NCBI RefSeq assembly: GCF_017377855.1
Contig: NZ_JAFREP010000005.1
Span: forward strand, 1 to 64,000
DNA: 64,000 nucleotides
Reading direction: 5' to 3'
DNA from: Acanthopleuribacter pedis
GTDB taxonomy: Bacteria > Acidobacteriota > Holophagae > Acanthopleuribacterales > Acanthopleuribacteraceae
The first letter of the stretch is position 1. The number at the start of each line of letters is the position of its first letter. The notes under the pieces are model-generated. The model saw nothing but the letters and a program-made list of their open reading frames with translations. It was not told the DNA's origin and ran no database searches. Below are positions 39,770 through 52,589 of the stretch, piece after piece. A program made the translations under genes and the position numbers.

Positions 39770-40855
39770 ATGAACGATTTACGAAGGAAGCTGATTCTGG
39801 CCGTTTCAGCGCGGGGGCCACTCGCCTTGTTGCGCGCATACCAACAACACCGCATGGAGCATCCCGGTGCCGCCTGTGAGGCACATTTGGCGCGGGCTGT
39901 CGAAGCATGCCCCGCTTCCGGGGACGCCGAGGTTTTTTTGGCCCGCTGCCGTTCCGCCTCGATTGAGGTGGTGACCTTGCTCGACGATCATTACCCGGCC
40001 CTGTTGCGACCCCTGGAAGATCCGCCCCTGCTGCTTTTCTACCGCGGCGACCCCCGCGCTTGGGGACGCCCCTGCACCGCGCTTGTCGGCGCCCGGGCTT
40101 GCTCCAATTACGGGGCCGCCGTTGCGCGTCGCTTTGCCGTCGAATCAGCCCGTCGCGGCGTGGCCGTGGTTTCCGGGCTCGCGCTCGGCATTGATGGTTT
40201 CGCCCACGACGCCGCCGTTTCCGCCGGCGGCTGCAGCATCGCCGTGCTGGGCAGCGGCTTGAACGCCGTTTATCCCCGGGTCCACCGCCCCCTCGGCGAA
40301 CGGCTCATCGCCGCCGGTGGTTGTTTGATCAGCGAGTTTCCCCCCGACGCCCCGCCCAAGCCCTACCATTTCCCCATTCGCAACCGCATCATCAGCGGTT
40401 TGTGTCGCGCCGTGGTCGTGGTCGAGGCCGCCCTCAAATCGGGAAGCCTCATTACCGCACGCCATTGTTTGGATCAGGGGCGCGAGCTTTTTGCCGTGCC
40501 GGGACCCATCGACGCCGTCGCCGAACGGGGCACCCACGCCCTCATTCGCAACGGAGAGGCACAGTTACTCGACCATCCCGATCAATTGTTCGCCGGTGAG
40601 CCTTTGACAGGGGATCAAAAAAATTCGGATCAACAAACAAGCAACGCTTGTTTTACGGATCCGCTCGCCAAAAAAATTTACCTGGCCCTTGACGCTTTTG
40701 TGCCTCTACCCTTAGATAGAATACGGGCCAAGCTTGATGAAAACGTCGAGATCGGCCTCGTGATTGCGAAACTTTGCGAACTTGAAGCCCAAAAATGGGT
40801 TGAGAGTTATCCCGGTCAGTGTTACCTTCGCAATCCGTTGCGAAACGTGGTTTAG
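39770..40855 (+). CDS. dprA: DNA processing protein A
   Basis: 361 residues from ATG 39770 (GAAGG nine bases upstream; an in-frame TTG at 39761 is less likely). The Rossmann-like core has VGARACSNYG, VVSGLALGIDGFAHDAA, VLGSGLNAVYP, SEFPP, FPIRNRIISGL and the conserved VVVVEAALKSGSLITA stretch. The C-terminus (about 295-355) forms a winged-helix domain. DprA loads RecA on incoming single-stranded DNA during natural transformation. topA follows nine bases after the stop, an arrangement common in bacteria. Confidence 0.93.
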   Translation: MNDLRRKLILAVSARGPLALLRAYQQHRMEHPGAACEAHLARAVEACPASGDAEVFLARCRSASIEVVTLLDDHYPALLRPLEDPPLLLFYRGDPRAWGRPCTALVGARACSNYGAAVARRFAVESARRGVAVVSGLALGIDGFAHDAAVSAGGCSIAVLGSGLNAVYPRVHRPLGERLIAAGGCLISEFPPDAPPKPYHFPIRNRIISGLCRAVVVVEAALKSGSLITARHCLDQGRELFAVPGPIDAVAERGTHALIRNGEAQLLDHPDQLFAGEPLTGDQKNSDQQTSNACFTDPLAKKIYLALDAFVPLPLDRIRAKLDENVEIGLVIAKLCELEAQKWVESYPGQCYLRNPLRNVV

Positions 40856-40864
40856 GAGCGCTCC

Positions 40865-43180
<2,316 letters not shown>

Positions 43181-43344
43181 GACAAGGTCCCTCGCTACAC
43201 CCCTTTTTTCAGGGATCTCAAATCGGGACTTGCGTCCGCGCCGGCTTGCGCCTTTAATGAGGGTTCGTTTCCGCCGCCCGGTGGGATTGTCTCGGCGATC
43301 CTCACCGCTTCAGTTCTTTTTGCGGCGTAGAGGAGTTGTCACCC

Positions 43345-46176
43345 ATGACGCAATCGTCGATTCAGGTCAAAGGCGCCAAAGAACACAATCTCAAAAATAT
43401 TGACGTTACCCTGCCGCGCAATGAACTCGTGGTCATCACCGGGGTCTCCGGTTCCGGGAAGTCGTCGCTCGCTTTTGACACCATCTACGCCGAGGGCCAG
43501 CGTCGTTATGTTGAATCGCTTTCCGCATATGCGCGCCAATTTTTGGACCAAATGGAAAAACCCGATGTGGAGTCGATTGAAGGGTTGAGTCCCGCGATTT
43601 CCATCGAGCAGAAAACCACCAGCCGCAACCCACGCTCCACCGTGGCGACCGTGACCGAAATCTACGATTACCTGCGCCTGTTGTTTGCGCGCATTGGAAA
43701 ACCTCATTGCCCCCAATGTGGTGAACCCATCGAAAGCCAAAGCGCCTCGCAAATTATTGAAACCATCATTGGCTACGAACCCAAAACCGCCTTGCGCTTG
43801 CTGGCGCCCGTCGTGCGGGACCGCAAGGGCGAGTACCGCAAACTGTTTGTCGATCTCAAAGCGCGCGGTTATACCCGTGCCATTGTCGACGGTGAGGAGG
43901 TTCGCCTCGACGATCCACCCAGCCTCGATAAAAACTACCGCCACACCATTGAAGTCGTGATCGACCGCATTAAGGTCGACCCCGAGAAACGGGACCGCAT
44001 CGCCGACAGCGTCGAATTGGCCCTCGAACTGGGTGAAGGGCTGCTTAAAATCGACTTTCCCAAGGACCCCGAGCGCGAGGCCGTGACCATGAGCGAGCAC
44101 CTGGTGTGCTTGAGCTGTACCCTTTCTTTCCCGGAGTTGCAACCGCGCGACTTCTCCTTTAACTCGCCCCACGGCGCCTGTGGCACCTGTGACGGGCTTG
44201 GTGAGAAACGGGCGTTTGATGAGGATTTGGTCGTCCCGGACCCCAAGCTCACGCTGGCCAAAGGGGCCGTCGCCGTCCTCGAACAAATCACCGATTCTTG
44301 GCTGTCCAGTATGGTTGAGCAGTTGGTCGCTTTTGAAAAGGTCTCCAAACACAAACCGTTTAACGAATTACCCGCCGAAACCCGCAAGCGCTTGCTTTAC
44401 GGCGACGATCAAGAACGGACCTACAAATATGAGGGGGAACGGGGTCGTTACGCGTTTGATTTGACCTTCGAGGGCGTCATTCCCCACATGCAGCGACGGT
44501 ACCGCGATTCCCAATCGCAACGCGTGCGCGAAATGTTGCAAGCCTTTATGGCCATGAGTCGCTGTGTTTCCTGCGGCGGGCATCGTTTGAAGCCCATGTC
44601 GCTGGCCGTGAAGATTCGCGGTGAGAACATCGCCCACTATACCCACCTCTCCGTGGCCGACGCCTTGGCCGCCTTCGAAAACCTGGCCCTGGTCGGGAAC
44701 GAGGTGGTGATTGCCGAAAAAATCCTCAAAGAAATCAGTGAACGCCTGCGTTTCCTCAACGATGTGGGGTTGGGTTACCTAACCTTGGATCGTTCGGCCG
44801 GCACCTTGTCCGGCGGCGAAAGCCAGCGCATCCGTTTGGCGACCCAGATCGGTTCCAAATTGACCGGTGTTCTGTACGTGCTGGATGAACCCTCGATTGG
44901 TCTGCACCAGCGCGACAACCGTCGCTTGCTGGATACCCTGAAGAGCATGCGCGATTTGGGCAACACCGTTTTGGTGGTGGAGCACGATGAGGAAACCATC
45001 GCCGAGGCCGATTTTCTCGTGGACATTGGGCCGGGCGCCGGGGAACACGGCGGCGAGGTGATCTTCGCCGGCAAACCCGAGGCCATCAAGGAACATCCAA
45101 CCTCGCTGACCGGCATGTTTTTGAGCGGTCGCGAGTCCATCGAAATGCCGACGAAAAGGCGTACCTTCAACAAACGCAAAATGGTGAAGGTAAAAGGCGC
45201 CGCCCAGAACAACCTCAAAAACGTGGATGTGGCTTTTCCGTCCGGTGTGTTCACCTGTGTGACCGGTGTTTCCGGTTCCGGGAAATCCACCCTCGTTCAC
45301 GAAATCCTCAGTAAATCCGCGCAAAAATTGCTCAACCGCTCCAGCGTGCGACCAGGGAAACACAAGGAAATCAAAGGGCTGGATCAGTTCGACAAGATCA
45401 TTGAAATCGATCAGTCGCCCATCGGTCGCACCCCGCGCTCCAACCCGGCAACCTATGTCGGTTTGTTTGGGCCGCTGCGCGAATTGTTTGCCGCCGTTCC
45501 CGAATCGCGGGCACGTGGCTACAAACCCGGTCGTTTTAGCTTTAATGTCAAGGGTGGGCGCTGCGAAACCTGCGAGGGCGCCGGGGTCATCAAAATTGAG
45601 ATGCACTTTTTGCCCGATGTCTACGTGACCTGCGAGGAATGTAAGGGACGGCGTTACAACCGCGAGACCTTGGAGATTCGCTACCGCGGTAAAACCATCG
45701 ACGAAGTGCTGAACATGACCGTCGAGGACGCCAACACCTTTTTTGAGAACGTCCGCCAGATCAAAAACCGCACCCAAACCTTGATGGATGTTGGTTTGTC
45801 CTACATCCGGCTCGGTCAACCGGCGACCACCTTGTCCGGTGGTGAAGCGCAGCGCGTCAAACTCAGCAAAGAGCTGAGCAAACGCGACACCGGCAACACA
45901 TTGTACATTCTCGACGAACCGACGACCGGCTTGCATTTCGCCGATGTGAAGAAGTTACTGGCCGTGATTCAGCGTTTGACCGACCACAAAAACACCATCG
46001 TCGTCATTGAACACAACCTCGATGTGATTCGCTGTGCCGACTACATCATTGATATGGGTCCCGAGGGCGGTATTGGCGGCGGGCAAGTGGTTGCGGTCGG
46101 AACACCGGAAGAAATAGCCAAAACGCCCGGCTCCCATACCGGTGAATTCCTGCGGCCCCTGCTGTTGCCCAATTAA
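43345..46176 (+). CDS. uvrA: Excinuclease ABC subunit A
   Basis: 943 residues from ATG 43345 (GAGGAG upstream; TTG 43336 is in frame). Two ABC modules with Walker [13 protein letters not shown] and [10 protein letters not shown], signatures [12 protein letters not shown] and [12 protein letters not shown], both with DEPxxGLH. Zinc modules at [16 protein letters not shown] and [14 protein letters not shown]...CEECKG. Recognises DNA damage in nucleotide excision repair with UvrB. The stop lies one base from that of the convergent ankyrin gene. Confidence 0.97.
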   Translation: MTQSSIQVKGAKEHNLKNIDVTLPRNELVVITGVSGSGKSSLAFDTIYAEGQRRYVESLSAYARQFLDQMEKPDVESIEGLSPAISIEQKTTSRNPRSTVATVTEIYDYLRLLFARIGKPHCPQCGEPIESQSASQIIETIIGYEPKTALRLLAPVVRDRKGEYRKLFVDLKARGYTRAIVDGEEVRLDDPPSLDKNYRHTIEVVIDRIKVDPEKRDRIADSVELALELGEGLLKIDFPKDPEREAVTMSEHLVCLSCTLSFPELQPRDFSFNSPHGACGTCDGLGEKRAFDEDLVVPDPKLTLAKGAVAVLEQITDSWLSSMVEQLVAFEKVSKHKPFNELPAETRKRLLYGDDQERTYKYEGERGRYAFDLTFEGVIPHMQRRYRDSQSQRVREMLQAFMAMSRCVSCGGHRLKPMSLAVKIRGENIAHYTHLSVADALAAFENLALVGNEVVIAEKILKEISERLRFLNDVGLGYLTLDRSAGTLSGGESQRIRLATQIGSKLTGVLYVLDEPSIGLHQRDNRRLLDTLKSMRDLGNTVLVVEHDEETIAEADFLVDIGPGAGEHGGEVIFAGKPEAIKEHPTSLTGMFLSGRESIEMPTKRRTFNKRKMVKVKGAAQNNLKNVDVAFPSGVFTCVTGVSGSGKSTLVHEILSKSAQKLLNRSSVRPGKHKEIKGLDQFDKIIEIDQSPIGRTPRSNPATYVGLFGPLRELFAAVPESRARGYKPGRFSFNVKGGRCETCEGAGVIKIEMHFLPDVYVTCEECKGRRYNRETLEIRYRGKTIDEVLNMTVEDANTFFENVRQIKNRTQTLMDVGLSYIRLGQPATTLSGGEAQRVKLSKELSKRDTGNTLYILDEPTTGLHFADVKKLLAVIQRLTDHKNTIVVIEHNLDVIRCADYIIDMGPEGGIGGGQVVAVGTPEEIAKTPGSHTGEFLRPLLLPN

Positions 46177-46177
46177 A

Positions 46178-48490
46178 CTAACGCGCGCCGCCACCGGGTT
46201 TGCCACTGTAAATGTTCAGCATTTCGATGATCAGCGGTGTGGTTGCCAGCGAACGCGGTGACTCGCCGCGGTCGTTTTGGAACTCGGCCTCGGCCTTGTT
46301 CTCTAGTAACGCGATGACCGCCGCCGGGTGGGATTTGGAAACCGCCCACATCAACGGGGTCCAACCCGCCGCGGTGCGTTGATGGACGTCCGCGCCTAAT
46401 TTGAGCAATTGACACAGCAACAGGATTTTTCCTTTACCGGCGGCAATGGTTAACGGGGAACGGCCGCGGTCGTCCTGGTGATTGATGTTGGCGCCGGCCT
46501 CGTGAAGGATCGGCAACAGGTAGCGGTGCTCCTGGTTGGTCGCAATTAGGAAGGCCGTGCTGCCTGAGTTTTCCGTTGCCTCAAGGTCGATCTCCTGTTG
46601 GAGCAATTGGGTGACTATGGCCTGGTTGCCGTTAAATACCGCGTACATCAGCGCTGTTTTGCCTTGGTCGTCTTTGCGGTTGATGTCCGCGCCGCGCTTG
46701 AGGAGTTGCTGAACCAGGGTGCGATCACCGCGCATGCAGGCGATCATCAGCGGGGTGGTGCCGCCCTCGTTGGCGCTGTTAATGTCGGCGCCCTGCGCCA
46801 ACAAAAAGCCGAGCATGTCGCTGTTGGCCCTTGCCGTGGCCCACATGATGGGGACCCAGCCGTTGCCGTCGGTTGCGTTGAGGTCGGCGCCGCGTTCCAG
46901 CAGAAATGCGACGACGTTCGGGTGACCGGCCTGGACCGCCAGGTTGAGCATCGATTGGCCGCGGTGATCCTCGGCTGTTAGCGGAAACCCCTGGGATTCG
47001 AGGTATTGAATGAGGTCGAGATTGCCTGATTCTAAAGCCAGGGTCATGGCGTTGCGACCTTGTTGGTCCGTGGCGTGTACGTTCGCGCCCAACCCGACCA
47101 GGCACTTGCACAGGTCGAGGCGACCGTCGTCGATGGCCGCCAGCAGTGGGGTTAGGCCTTGTTCGTCGCCGTGGTTGATATCAGCGCCCGCTTCGACCAA
47201 CAACGCGGCAACGTCTTGGTCATTGCCCTGTTGGATTTCTACCACATCGCCGACCGCCTGTTCGCAATCGCTCGCGGGATAAAGCGAGCGGCTGAAATAA
47301 AACAAAGCATTGCGGCCGGCGCCGTCAATACGGCGGACATCGGCGCCCATCTTTAGAAACAGGGCGACGAGTTCGGCCTGGCTGTTGCGACAGGCCCACA
47401 TTAAGGCGTTGGCGCCGTTTTTGTCCATGGCGGCCAGAGAAATGCCGCGACCAACCAGAAGGAGTGCCGTGTCTTGGTGCCCGCCGTAAGCGGCCAGCAT
47501 GAGCGGCGTGACGTCGCGCGGTGCGCGTACAAACAGGTCTACATCCGCTTGGATCAAGTGGCGTACCACCTCGGTGTGACCCAGTGCGCAAGCCCAAAGG
47601 AAAGGGGAGAGGCCGACGCGGTCGCGGGTTTCGAATTGGGTGCGGAAATCGAGCAGGATGCCCACCGCTCGGGTTAGACCGGCCCGGGCCGCCAGCAAGG
47701 CCGCGTCGGTACCGTCGTCCTTGCGCGCGTTGGGATTGGCGCCGTACGTCATGAGCGCGCGCAGACAGTTTTCGTAATGTTCGTTGTCTTTGGCTTCCTT
47801 GAGGCACCACATCAAGGTGGTCCAGTTCATGTGGTTGACCGTATTGGGGTCGGCCCCGTGTTCCAGCAAATTGCGGGCAACCGCCTCGTGGCCGCCGCCG
47901 CAGGCCCACATCAGGGCCGTCATGCCCCATTTGTCCCGCGCATGAATGTCGAGACCCGCGCCGAGCAGGCGGTCGGTCACTTCTTTTAAACCGTTGCGTG
48001 CGGCAAACATCAGCAGGGAGGATTGGTCGAGGTTGCGGTTGGCGGGTTGGGCGCCCAGGTCGAGGAGCAACAAAGCCGCTTTTTCGTGTCCCTCCATCGT
48101 GGCCCACATCAAGGGGTTCATACCGCGGCCGTCTTTGTGTTCCAGGTCGGCGCCTGCCTTGACCAGCTTCAAGATAATGCTGTTCTCACCTTTTCGAGCC
48201 GCCGTGGTTAAGGCGGTTTCACCCTGTTTGTTTTTGGCGTTTAGCGCGGCGCCGCGATTGATCAGCCATTCCGTCATGTCGGTTTGGCTCGCCGCCGCGG
48301 CCGCGATGAGCAGCGTGTTCCCGTGGAAATCGCGGGTTTCGGGCGAGACGCCGTCGTCAACTTTCGCCTTGAGTTCGGTCAGTTGACCGTTGCTGACGAG
48401 ATCGTGGACGCTTGTTTTTTCATGGGAGGACGCGGCGTCGATGCCTTGGTTTTGTTCAGCGGCCGAATCCGGCTCCGAGGGGTGCGCCAT
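46178..48490 (-). CDS. Large ankyrin-repeat protein
   Basis: 770 residues from ATG 48490 (AAAGGA upstream). After a polar N-terminal stretch of about 30 residues the whole protein is built of ankyrin repeats, about twenty, with the pattern G.T.LM.A...G......LL..GAD.N. (for example GMTALMWACGGGHEAVARNLLEHG). There is no signal peptide, membrane segment or catalytic domain. Likely a cytoplasmic protein-binding solenoid, though export by an unseen route is possible. Partner unknown. Confidence 0.88.
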   Translation of the reverse strand: MAHPSEPDSAAEQNQGIDAASSHEKTSVHDLVSNGQLTELKAKVDDGVSPETRDFHGNTLLIAAAAASQTDMTEWLINRGAALNAKNKQGETALTTAARKGENSIILKLVKAGADLEHKDGRGMNPLMWATMEGHEKAALLLLDLGAQPANRNLDQSSLLMFAARNGLKEVTDRLLGAGLDIHARDKWGMTALMWACGGGHEAVARNLLEHGADPNTVNHMNWTTLMWCLKEAKDNEHYENCLRALMTYGANPNARKDDGTDAALLAARAGLTRAVGILLDFRTQFETRDRVGLSPFLWACALGHTEVVRHLIQADVDLFVRAPRDVTPLMLAAYGGHQDTALLLVGRGISLAAMDKNGANALMWACRNSQAELVALFLKMGADVRRIDGAGRNALFYFSRSLYPASDCEQAVGDVVEIQQGNDQDVAALLVEAGADINHGDEQGLTPLLAAIDDGRLDLCKCLVGLGANVHATDQQGRNAMTLALESGNLDLIQYLESQGFPLTAEDHRGQSMLNLAVQAGHPNVVAFLLERGADLNATDGNGWVPIMWATARANSDMLGFLLAQGADINSANEGGTTPLMIACMRGDRTLVQQLLKRGADINRKDDQGKTALMYAVFNGNQAIVTQLLQQEIDLEATENSGSTAFLIATNQEHRYLLPILHEAGANINHQDDRGRSPLTIAAGKGKILLLCQLLKLGADVHQRTAAGWTPLMWAVSKSHPAAVIALLENKAEAEFQNDRGESPRSLATTPLIIEMLNIYSGKPGGGAR

Positions 48491-49138
48491 GAAAGGTTCC
48501 TTTACATCGTATGGTTTGACGGCGAGTGCGTGCTGAAAGGAGGTCGCCTCGTTGAAAAGCAAGGGCCGTCGCACCATGTGAACGCCCCTGTGAACGTGGA
48601 AAAGATGCCCTACTATAACCTAAAAAAGGCGGGGCTTCGTGGCGATTTCCACCAAACACTTGGGCCCCAAGCATTTGAGACGGACCTCTCGTGATTAAGC
48701 TGAACAAGGCTTCAGCGATTAAGTGTCGTACTTCGAGGTGTTTGGGGGAAAGAGCGCGCGGTGGGTTCGGCAGGGTATGGCGGCGGAATACGGGGCGGGA
48801 ACCGGGACCTTGTCGTCATCGCAAAGGAGGCGGACGGATTGGCCGAATCTCTAAGGAAAACAGGGTGATATGGGCTTTGGCCGCGATCTGGATCCGCGCT
48901 TTCCGCGCGAAGGGCGTCGTCTTTGCGCGCGGTGTCGGGTTGTTGTGGCGCCTTTGCCCTGGGTGTCCGGGTTGACGGTCCGTGTTGTATTTAACTGATA
49001 GATAACGTCTTTTGAACCATTTGTCGTTTTGCGAAACGTGCCGCGTTGTGATGATTCACGCATTCCGGCGGCTCACCTCTCGAAAAACGCGCGCCAATGT
49101 CGTAGAATTTTCGGGAACTCCCTCATAGGACGGTCTTT
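48491..49138. other. Intergenic region without recognised features
   Basis: About 650 bp between the divergent ankyrin and PilZ-like genes. Short ORFs here look non-coding. No repeats or RNA genes seen. Confidence 0.4.
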
Positions 49139-49789
49139 ATGAGTCAGCATTCCCTTCCAGGTCCCGAAACGCCGGTTACGGTTTTTTTGGCGTGCTTTAA
49201 GCGTGCCTTGGTGCCCGATATCAGTCCGGTAGGTATGGGTTTGCAGACCCCGCATACCTTGGCTGTTGGTAAGAATTACCTTTTTCAGATCCATTGCCAG
49301 GGCCATACCTTTTCGGTGATGGGTGGTGTGGTTCGTTGGTCCTTGAGTGAGTTGCGCCCCGACGATACGGGCTCTTCCGTGCCCCTGTATTCCGGGGGCA
49401 TTGAATTCGATATTCCCCGATCCTACACCGAACAAAATTTGTGGCACCTGCTCAAGGAGAATTCGCCCGGCGAAAAACGCATTGGTTCGCCGCGCATTGA
49501 GCCCTTGTACCAGGTTTTCGCCGATGTGTTTGAGGCGGTTGACAGCGAGGTTGGCTTTCTTGCCAACGGGGATTTGGTGTTTTCTGCACCACGCCCGTTT
49601 GATCCCGACGGGGAGTGGGACCTCATTCTCGCCTGGGGTGAGCGCCATGTTGAAATTGTCGGGCGGGTGGTCCAGGTCTCCAAAAAAGACAACCAAAGCG
49701 CATATTTATCGGTGCTTGAGGTAATGAAATGCGAACCAAAGGGCGAAGAGTTACTTAATCGGATGCGCGCTTCGTTTCCGCGATCCTAG
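49139..49789 (+). CDS. PilZ-like domain protein
   Basis: 216 residues. The region after residue 10 has a PilZ-like layout: PDISPVGMGLQTP matches the DxSxxG motif, then GKNYLFQI, a GGVVRW strand and a VPLYSGGIEFDI strand. The Arg pair of the RxxxR motif is not clear, so c-di-GMP binding is doubtful. A second beta-rich half (GEWDLILAWGERHVEIVGRVVQV) may be another barrel. Located upstream of a type IV pilus ATPase gene. Confidence 0.55.
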   Translation: MSQHSLPGPETPVTVFLACFKRALVPDISPVGMGLQTPHTLAVGKNYLFQIHCQGHTFSVMGGVVRWSLSELRPDDTGSSVPLYSGGIEFDIPRSYTEQNLWHLLKENSPGEKRIGSPRIEPLYQVFADVFEAVDSEVGFLANGDLVFSAPRPFDPDGEWDLILAWGERHVEIVGRVVQVSKKDNQSAYLSVLEVMKCEPKGEELLNRMRASFPRS

Positions 49790-50017
49790 CGCATGCCTCC
49801 CGGCTACCGCGAGTAAGGAACTGTGCACAACCGTTGGTTGCGTTAGGAGGGCCCCAAAGAAACGAATCCGGTGGTGTTTCTTCAAACCATTGTCGGTTAG
49901 GGGTTTGACGGAAAATGTCGCCGTGTTACGCGGTTTTTGGGTTGTGTCTGCCGTTGGGTAGGTAGGTGGGTTTGGACGTTTGGGTGATGAGGGCGTTCAC
50001 GCACATCCGAATCATGC

Positions 50018-50026
50018 TGATATAAT
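50018..50026 (+). promoter_or_regulatory. Extended -10 promoter upstream of pilB
   Basis: TGATATAAT, a perfect extended -10 box. The -35 region is weak (TTCACG at a 19-base or longer distance). The start would lie about 200 nt before pilB. Confidence 0.5.
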
Positions 50027-50240
50027 GAAGACCTCTTCGTTGTTATCACGTGTCAAGGGCTCGCCCCGAGCGAGCCAAGGTGTTTGAGGTGCTGATGCCC
50101 CAATGCCGTCGGTCGTTCTTTCGGATCTTGCCGGGTTTTGTCAAAGAATGGCTTAGCTCACTTTTGTTTTTGCCTGGTTTCGGGTAAAAATCGAACTGAA
50201 GCGCCATGGTTCATTAATGGTTCATTGCAAGGAGTTGCAT

Positions 50241-51863
50241 GTGTCGCAAGATATTGTCCCCGTAATTAGTCTCGCTGATCGGGAAATCGATTCACAGCTT
50301 ATCAGCCTGATTCCCATCAAGGTTTTGAAGAAGCACACGGTCGTGCCGATCAGTCGGCGGGGGTCTACGATTACGGTTGCGACTGCCGACCCCACCAATA
50401 TTTTTGCCGCCGACGAACTGAAATTTATCACCGGCTACAACATTGAAATGGTCGTTGCCAAACGTGAAGAAATCGAGCAGTTGATCGGCGTGGTTCGCCT
50501 CGGTGGTGACGAGGTGCTCGAGGGCATGGGCGAGGAAAGCGCCATTGCCGCTTACAACGAGGCCGGTGACGGCAGTATTGATTTCGCCGCCGACTCCTTA
50601 TTGGAGCTCGAGGATTTTGATTCTTTGGTATCTGGAGCTGTTGACGACATTGAGGTCGTGGAAGATATCGACGAGGGCGAGTTATCGGAGAACGTCGACG
50701 CCCCGATTATTAAGCTGGTTAACAGCATGCTGCTCAAAGCCATTCACATGAAGGTCAGTGATATTCACGTTGAGCCGTACGAGCGCCAGATGCGGGTACG
50801 TTACCGTCTGGATGGTGTGCTCAAAAACGTGATGACCCTGCCGGTGCAGTTGAAAATGCCGATTCTGTCGCGCCTTAAGGTTATGGCGCACCTTGACATT
50901 GCCGAGCGGCGTTTGCCTCAGGACGGTCGGATTAAGTTGAAAATCGGCAAGGGCCGTGAGATGGACTTCCGCGTATCCTCGCTGCCCACCTTGTTCGGTG
51001 AAAAAATCGTTTTGCGTCTTTTGGATAAAAGCAACCTGCAACTGGACATGACCAAGCTGGGTTTTGAAGAGTCTTCGCTTGACGTCTTCCGTCACAACGT
51101 TAGCCAGCCTTGGGGCATGGTGTTGGTTACCGGGCCGACTGGATCCGGCAAAACCACCACCCTGTATTCGGCTTTGTCTGAACTGAACAAAGAAGATACC
51201 AACATCATGACTGCCGAGGATCCCGTCGAGTACAACCTGTTGGGGATTAACCAGGTGCAGATGGCCGACCAAATCGGGCTTAACTTCGCCGCCGCGTTGC
51301 GTTCGTTTTTGCGTCAGGATCCCGACGTTATTCTGGTTGGTGAGATTCGTGACTTTGAAACCGCGGAGATTTCGATCAAAGCCGCCTTGACCGGTCACCT
51401 TGTGCTGAGTACCCTGCACACCAACGATGCACCCAGTACGGTTAACCGTCTGATTAACATGGGGATTGAGCCGTTCCTGGTCAGTTCTTCCGTGAACTTA
51501 ATTTTGGCGCAGCGGTTGGCACGTAAGATTTGTTCCAAGTGCGTGGGGCCGGCGGAAAGCAACGTGGCCGCCATGGAGCAGTTGGGCATGACGCCCGAGG
51601 ATATTCGCGAGGTGACCCCGATGAAAGGTCAGGGTTGCGCGGTCTGTTCCAACACCGGTTGTAAAGGCCGGGTCGCCTTGTACGAGGTGATGGCTTTGTC
51701 GCCCGAGATCAAGGAAGCCATCGTGATGGGCGCAAGCGCGACCGAAATCAAAGAACTCGCGGTTGAAAACGGGATGGATACCTTGCGTCTGGCCGGGATC
51801 AAAAAAATCAAAGCCGGATTGTTGTCGCTGGAAGAAGTTTTGCGTGTAACCAAAGGCGACTAA
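50241..51863 (+). CDS. pilB: Type IV pilus/type II secretion assembly ATPase (PilB/GspE)
   Basis: 540 residues from GTG 50241, chosen because AAGGAG lies six bases upstream; an ATG at 50217 has none. The N-terminal MshEN domain (first 90 residues or so) can bind c-di-GMP in relatives. The ATPase core has GPTGSGKTTTLYSAL (Lys304), the EDPVEYNLLGINQVQ Asp box, RSFLRQDPDVILVGEIRD (Walker B) and LSTLHTNDAPS. A four-Cys zinc site follows (CSKC and CAVC). It powers pilin or pseudopilin assembly. Pilin and platform genes are not in the window. PilB versus GspE is not settled by sequence alone. Confidence 0.9.
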   Translation: MSQDIVPVISLADREIDSQLISLIPIKVLKKHTVVPISRRGSTITVATADPTNIFAADELKFITGYNIEMVVAKREEIEQLIGVVRLGGDEVLEGMGEESAIAAYNEAGDGSIDFAADSLLELEDFDSLVSGAVDDIEVVEDIDEGELSENVDAPIIKLVNSMLLKAIHMKVSDIHVEPYERQMRVRYRLDGVLKNVMTLPVQLKMPILSRLKVMAHLDIAERRLPQDGRIKLKIGKGREMDFRVSSLPTLFGEKIVLRLLDKSNLQLDMTKLGFEESSLDVFRHNVSQPWGMVLVTGPTGSGKTTTLYSALSELNKEDTNIMTAEDPVEYNLLGINQVQMADQIGLNFAAALRSFLRQDPDVILVGEIRDFETAEISIKAALTGHLVLSTLHTNDAPSTVNRLINMGIEPFLVSSSVNLILAQRLARKICSKCVGPAESNVAAMEQLGMTPEDIREVTPMKGQGCAVCSNTGCKGRVALYEVMALSPEIKEAIVMGASATEIKELAVENGMDTLRLAGIKKIKAGLLSLEEVLRVTKGD

Positions 51864-52015
51864 CCAACCCGCTTGTGGACGAATGCGCCGGGCCCTGTCC
51901 GGGGCATTCCTGTTCATGAAACGCCTGGCGACGGAACGGTTTTTTACCAAAGGCTGTCTGTTGCCGTGCCTGGCAATAACCCCACCAGGCGCGGGTTGAC
52001 CTCGCGTGGATAAAT

Positions 52016-52089
52016 GACCGGGGTGAAATCCCGGTGGGTGTGATCCGGCCTCACGGGGAAAAACGACCGGGGTGAAATCCTCGTGGGTG
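52016..52089 (+). repeat. Direct repeat, two units 49 bp apart
   Basis: GACCGGGGTGAAATCC(C/T)(C/G)GTGGGTG occurs at 52016-52040 and 52065-52089 in the pilB-SprA intergenic region. Confidence 0.8.
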
Positions 52090-52097
52090 GAGGTCTG

Positions 52098-52151
52098 CCT
52101 TGCGCGTGTTCTGTAGGGACACGCACACCGTAGAGCGAGGTCCACCATTTC
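52098..52151 (-). repeat. Dispersed intergenic repeat, copy C (inverted)
   Basis: On the minus strand it reads AAATGGTGGACCTCG...CGGTGTGCGTGTCC then ACACGCGC, matching copies A (33558-33612) and B (52361-52413). Confidence 0.6.
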
Positions 52152-52284
52152 TTGAAGGGACTGGCGGTGGCACCCTCAAAAATGAACCTTGAAGTCTGGA
52201 CCGGGAATTGTTGAAGCCTTGAGCGATTTTGGAAGCCCGGTAATGCCGGCACCTTCAGCGCCTGTTGGTCGTGAACCCCAAGCA

Positions 52285-52413
52285 CCCAGGGCGTTGCCCT
52301 GGGCTGTCATAGATAACCCTTTCAGGGTAGCTTGAGGTAGTTCGCCTTTGGCGAACCTTCAAATCAATGGTGGTCCCATGGGAGCGGTGTGCGTGTCCAT
52401 TCAGGACACGCGG
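52285..52413 (+). repeat. CCCAGGG palindrome followed by dispersed repeat copy B
   Basis: CCCAGGGC/GCCCTGGG hairpin at 52285-52303, CCCTTTCAGGGT, then GAGGTAGTTCGCC, CAAATCAATGGTGG (52361-52374) and CGGTGTGCGTGTCC. The order is the same as at 33.46-33.61 kb. Confidence 0.65.
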
Positions 52414-52455
52414 GGGCGGCGCCCGAGCTAGGCGTCCGCGGCGCGTGAGCCGTTG

Positions 52456-52560
52456 CCATGAGCGGTTTCGGCAGCAGGGGGCGTTTCAGTGTCCGGGGTA
52501 AATCCGCGGCGCCCCATGAGCGGTTTCGGCAGTAGGGTGCGGTTCCGTGTTCGGGGCCGA
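52456..52560 (+). repeat. Direct repeat, two units 58 bp apart
   Basis: CCATGAGCGGTTTCGGCAG followed by (C/T)AGGG and a GCG-rich tail starts at 52456 and again at 52514, just beyond the end of the SprA-like gene. Confidence 0.75.
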
Positions 52561-52589
52561 TCGGTGGCCTGGGTGATCTATTTGGTTGA

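Noticed and set aside
48691..48975. 94-codon plus-strand ORF in the ankyrin-PilZ gap
   Set aside because: Arg/Gly/Trp-rich composition, no ribosome binding site and no recognisable domain.
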